Program-made: the position numbers and the translations under genes
Assembly (NCBI GenBank): GCA_028824685.1
Contig: JAPPCZ010000010.1
Location: forward strand, 60,576 to 124,575
Direction of reading: 5' to 3'
Length of the DNA stretch: 64,000 nucleotides
DNA from: Candidatus Poribacteria bacterium
GTDB lineage: Bacteria > Poribacteria > WGA-4E > WGA-3G
In this document: in pieces, positions 62,021-64,000 of the stretch
Position numbering within the stretch: the first letter of the stretch is position 1
Layout: every line of letters begins with the position of its first letter
Notes under the pieces: model-generated
What the model was told of the DNA's origin: nothing
The model's input: only the letters and a program-made list of their open reading frames with translations
Databases searched by the model: none

Positions 62021-62925
62021 ACTGCTCTGCAATCCACCGAAACTGACAATTCGTGCGTGCCACTTCCAAAAACAACTCCTTTGAGCGGTGTTACGTCTGA
62101 GTAGTCTCTACCCCAAGCAACCGTGATATGTCGGTTAGTCGGAATTTGGTTGTTGGTCGGGTCAAAATCTATCCAGCCAATGTCCGGCAGATAAACTGAA
62201 AACCACGCGTGCGACGCACTTGTTCCTACTAACTGTTCTTGGTCTGGTTGTGCTACCGTTTCAATGTATCCACTGACGTATCGCGCTGCCAAACCCATCG
62301 AACGCAAACAACCAATTCCGAGATGTGCAAAGTCTTGGCACACACCGCGACGGTATTCTATCACTTCTGCCAGAGGTGTAGCAATGGTGGTAAAATTTGG
62401 GTCGTAGGTAAAATCTTCGTAAAGACGCTTTATTAAATCTTCTACCACTTCCAGTAAGGAACGTCCTTTAGTGAATGAACTATCCGCGTAAGTGTGAAGT
62501 CCGGGCATATCCTGGATCATTGGAGAGTCAAGCATGTATTGCCGTATCTCCAAAATTTCAGCATTCTGATCAGTATGTAACTGCTCTTGAACAGTTTCCC
62601 AGACTATATCCTTCACAGCATCCGTTTGTATTTGGGGATCTTTCATCTCCACATGGCTTGTAACCGTAACGCTCAAATCTTGATGTGGACGTTGGATTGT
62701 GAAATAACAAACAGTATTTCCGAAGAAATCCTTTCGTTCACGGTAACTTGTTGGTTCCGGTTCAACAGTAAATTCACTTTGTGTGCAGACTTGTTGGGCG
62801 AAACTTCGTGGCATCAGTCGTGCTTCGTTATGACAAAGGTTGACAAGACTGTTATAACTGTACTGAGTGTTATGTGTAATCTTATAATTCATTGTTAAAT
62901 ATGGTGAATTATATATAGAACTCAT
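62017..62925 (-). CDS. Transglutaminase-like protein with N-terminal bacterial transglutaminase-associated domain
   Basis: YKITHNTQYSYNSLVNLCHNEARLMPR; RRGVCQDFAHLGIGCLRSMGLAARYVSGYIET; SHAWFSVYLPDIGWIDFDPTNN (Cys-His-Asp). Confidence 0.9.
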   Translation of the reverse strand: MSSIYNSPYLTMNYKITHNTQYSYNSLVNLCHNEARLMPRSFAQQVCTQSEFTVEPEPTSYRERKDFFGNTVCYFTIQRPHQDLSVTVTSHVEMKDPQIQTDAVKDIVWETVQEQLHTDQNAEILEIRQYMLDSPMIQDMPGLHTYADSSFTKGRSLLEVVEDLIKRLYEDFTYDPNFTTIATPLAEVIEYRRGVCQDFAHLGIGCLRSMGLAARYVSGYIETVAQPDQEQLVGTSASHAWFSVYLPDIGWIDFDPTNNQIPTNRHITVAWGRDYSDVTPLKGVVFGSGTHELSVSVDCRAV

Positions 62926-62937
62926 AGCGAGTCCGGG

Positions 62938-63575
62938 CTAAGCATCGTTGAAAGTCACACGAAAGTTTATCATTGAATATGCTAAGTTACCAAAACCTAA
63001 ACGGGTTTCTTTCAGTTTATCGTAGCTAAGTGTGAGTTTCCGATAAGTATCTTGCCAACCGAAAGTTCGCTCTACTTTATAGCGGTCTTTGTAGATATCT
63101 TTGCGAAACCATCGTAACCTGCGAGCGATGACAATAGGTGCTTTGGCATTCCGTCGGTTCGGATAGATCACAGGAACCAGACCTTGTTCTTTGATAATGT
63201 TATGATGCGCCTTGGAGCCAAAGCCGGAATCCAGCGTTAGAGCAGATGCATTGAGTTTCATGCCGATGCGATTGGCAAAGGCGATGAGTTCGGTGAATGC
63301 TTCGGTCAAAAGCGTTGTATCATGTTGGTTGACCGGTTTGATGGTTATCGGACCGATGATGAACCCGTGATTGTCAGTGATGGTCAACTCTTTTTCACCT
63401 TTTTGATGTTTGTGCCCCGAATAACCGATGCTGTCACCCTTTTTTTACGACGGTATTTGACCCATCTCCATGAAGCACAGAGGTATCAAGTTGGTCGGTG
63501 TCAAGCAGATGTAGAACCGAAATATACAAAACTTCCGGGTGCTGTGCTTCTAATACTAAATTAACAAGATTAATC
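62938..63575 (-). pseudogene. DDE transposase fragment (IS4/IS5-like), 5' truncated, with frame disruption at an A7 run
   Basis: C-terminal ORF 62938..63387 SALTLDSGFGSKAHHNIIKEQG...YKVERTFGWQDTYRKL; upstream QLDTSVLHGDGSNTVVKKG then DSIGYSGHKHQKGEKELTITDNHG in another frame. Confidence 0.75.
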
Positions 63576-63645
63576 TTGTTAATTTGGTATTACAACAACT
63601 CTACAACTCGTATTTGTACAAAAACTTTACACACCCATTTCTTGT

Positions 63646-63950
63646 CAGGGTTATTCAGTTTTAAGAATAATCGGTTAATAGATTTTACTGCAAGTTTATA
63701 TTGTAGGTCGGGTTGAGTTTATAAAACCCGACATGACCGCACTGTCACACTAAGATTGTCGGGTTTTGCTTCGCTCTACCCGGACTAGAATGCGACTATA
63801 AAATATTAACGTTTGCAATAAAATGTGCAGGGCTCATGTAAAGAATGAGTGCTAATGAAAACATTCAACCCTTGTGGCCATTGACTTCATTAAAAATAAT
63901 CGCATACATCTTTTACATGAGCGAATGTGCAGAAAAACTGAAAACTATAG
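63646..63950. mobile_element. MITE-like element G, containing a nested 93-bp insertion
   Basis: cagggttattcagttttaagaataatcggttaatag..., near-identical to element F apart from the insertion at 63831-63923. Confidence 0.7.
63831..63923. mobile_element. 93-bp MITE with TIRs and 9-bp target duplication
   Basis: Flanking aatgtgcag at 63822-63830 and 63924-63932; TIRs ggctcatgtaaaga / tcttttacatgagcg; absent from element F. Confidence 0.8.
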
Positions 63951-64000
63951 TAAAGTTTAGAATTAATGATACATATTTATGATTTCATCTATAGCTATAT

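Noticed and set aside
1-64000. rRNA and tRNA genes
   Set aside because: No 16S/23S motifs or convincing cloverleaf sequences were noticed by eye; a tRNAscan/Infernal run would be needed to exclude small RNAs.

Overview
Reading the window as a whole, it looks like a 64-kb chromosomal segment from an uncultured, moderately AT-rich bacterium. The gene content (PhyH dioxygenases, sulfatase, ThuA, WD40 and Uma2 proteins, abundant short repeats) is reminiscent of Candidatus Poribacteria, but that assignment is inference only. About 0-50 kb is mostly ordinary metabolism: GH3, SPFH protein, KamA, DisA, LolD/FtsX-type ABC system, PurC, ArgH, PyrF, TyrA, Cmk, PlsC, YchF, LeuB-like, NagB, Nudix, RhaM-like, ADH and methyltransferases. 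It includes one accessory minus-strand cluster of secreted Cys/His-rich proteins (4.2-7.1 kb) and a VapBC-like pair (24.2-24.9 kb). About 51-64 kb is a repeat-rich accessory region with degenerate IS elements, MITE-like elements, a Uma2 protein, a small toxin/antitoxin-like pair and a transposase remnant. The most striking object is one uninterrupted ORF (54161-58453, about 1430 aa) encoding an ECF-type sigma factor, a complete FtsZ-like GTPase and a C-terminally truncated DnaE-type DNA polymerase III alpha subunit. An 86-bp sequence lies on either side of this ORF in inverted orientation (85/86 identical by eye), suggesting a mobile or rearranged unit. A neighbouring ORF is preceded by a tandem pair of operator-like palindromes. 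Other structure includes a family of TIR-bearing elements, short hairpins whose arms covary between copies, and a 93-bp MITE with a 9-bp target duplication that can be seen by comparing two repeat copies. All family calls come from reading protein motifs by eye; no searches were run.
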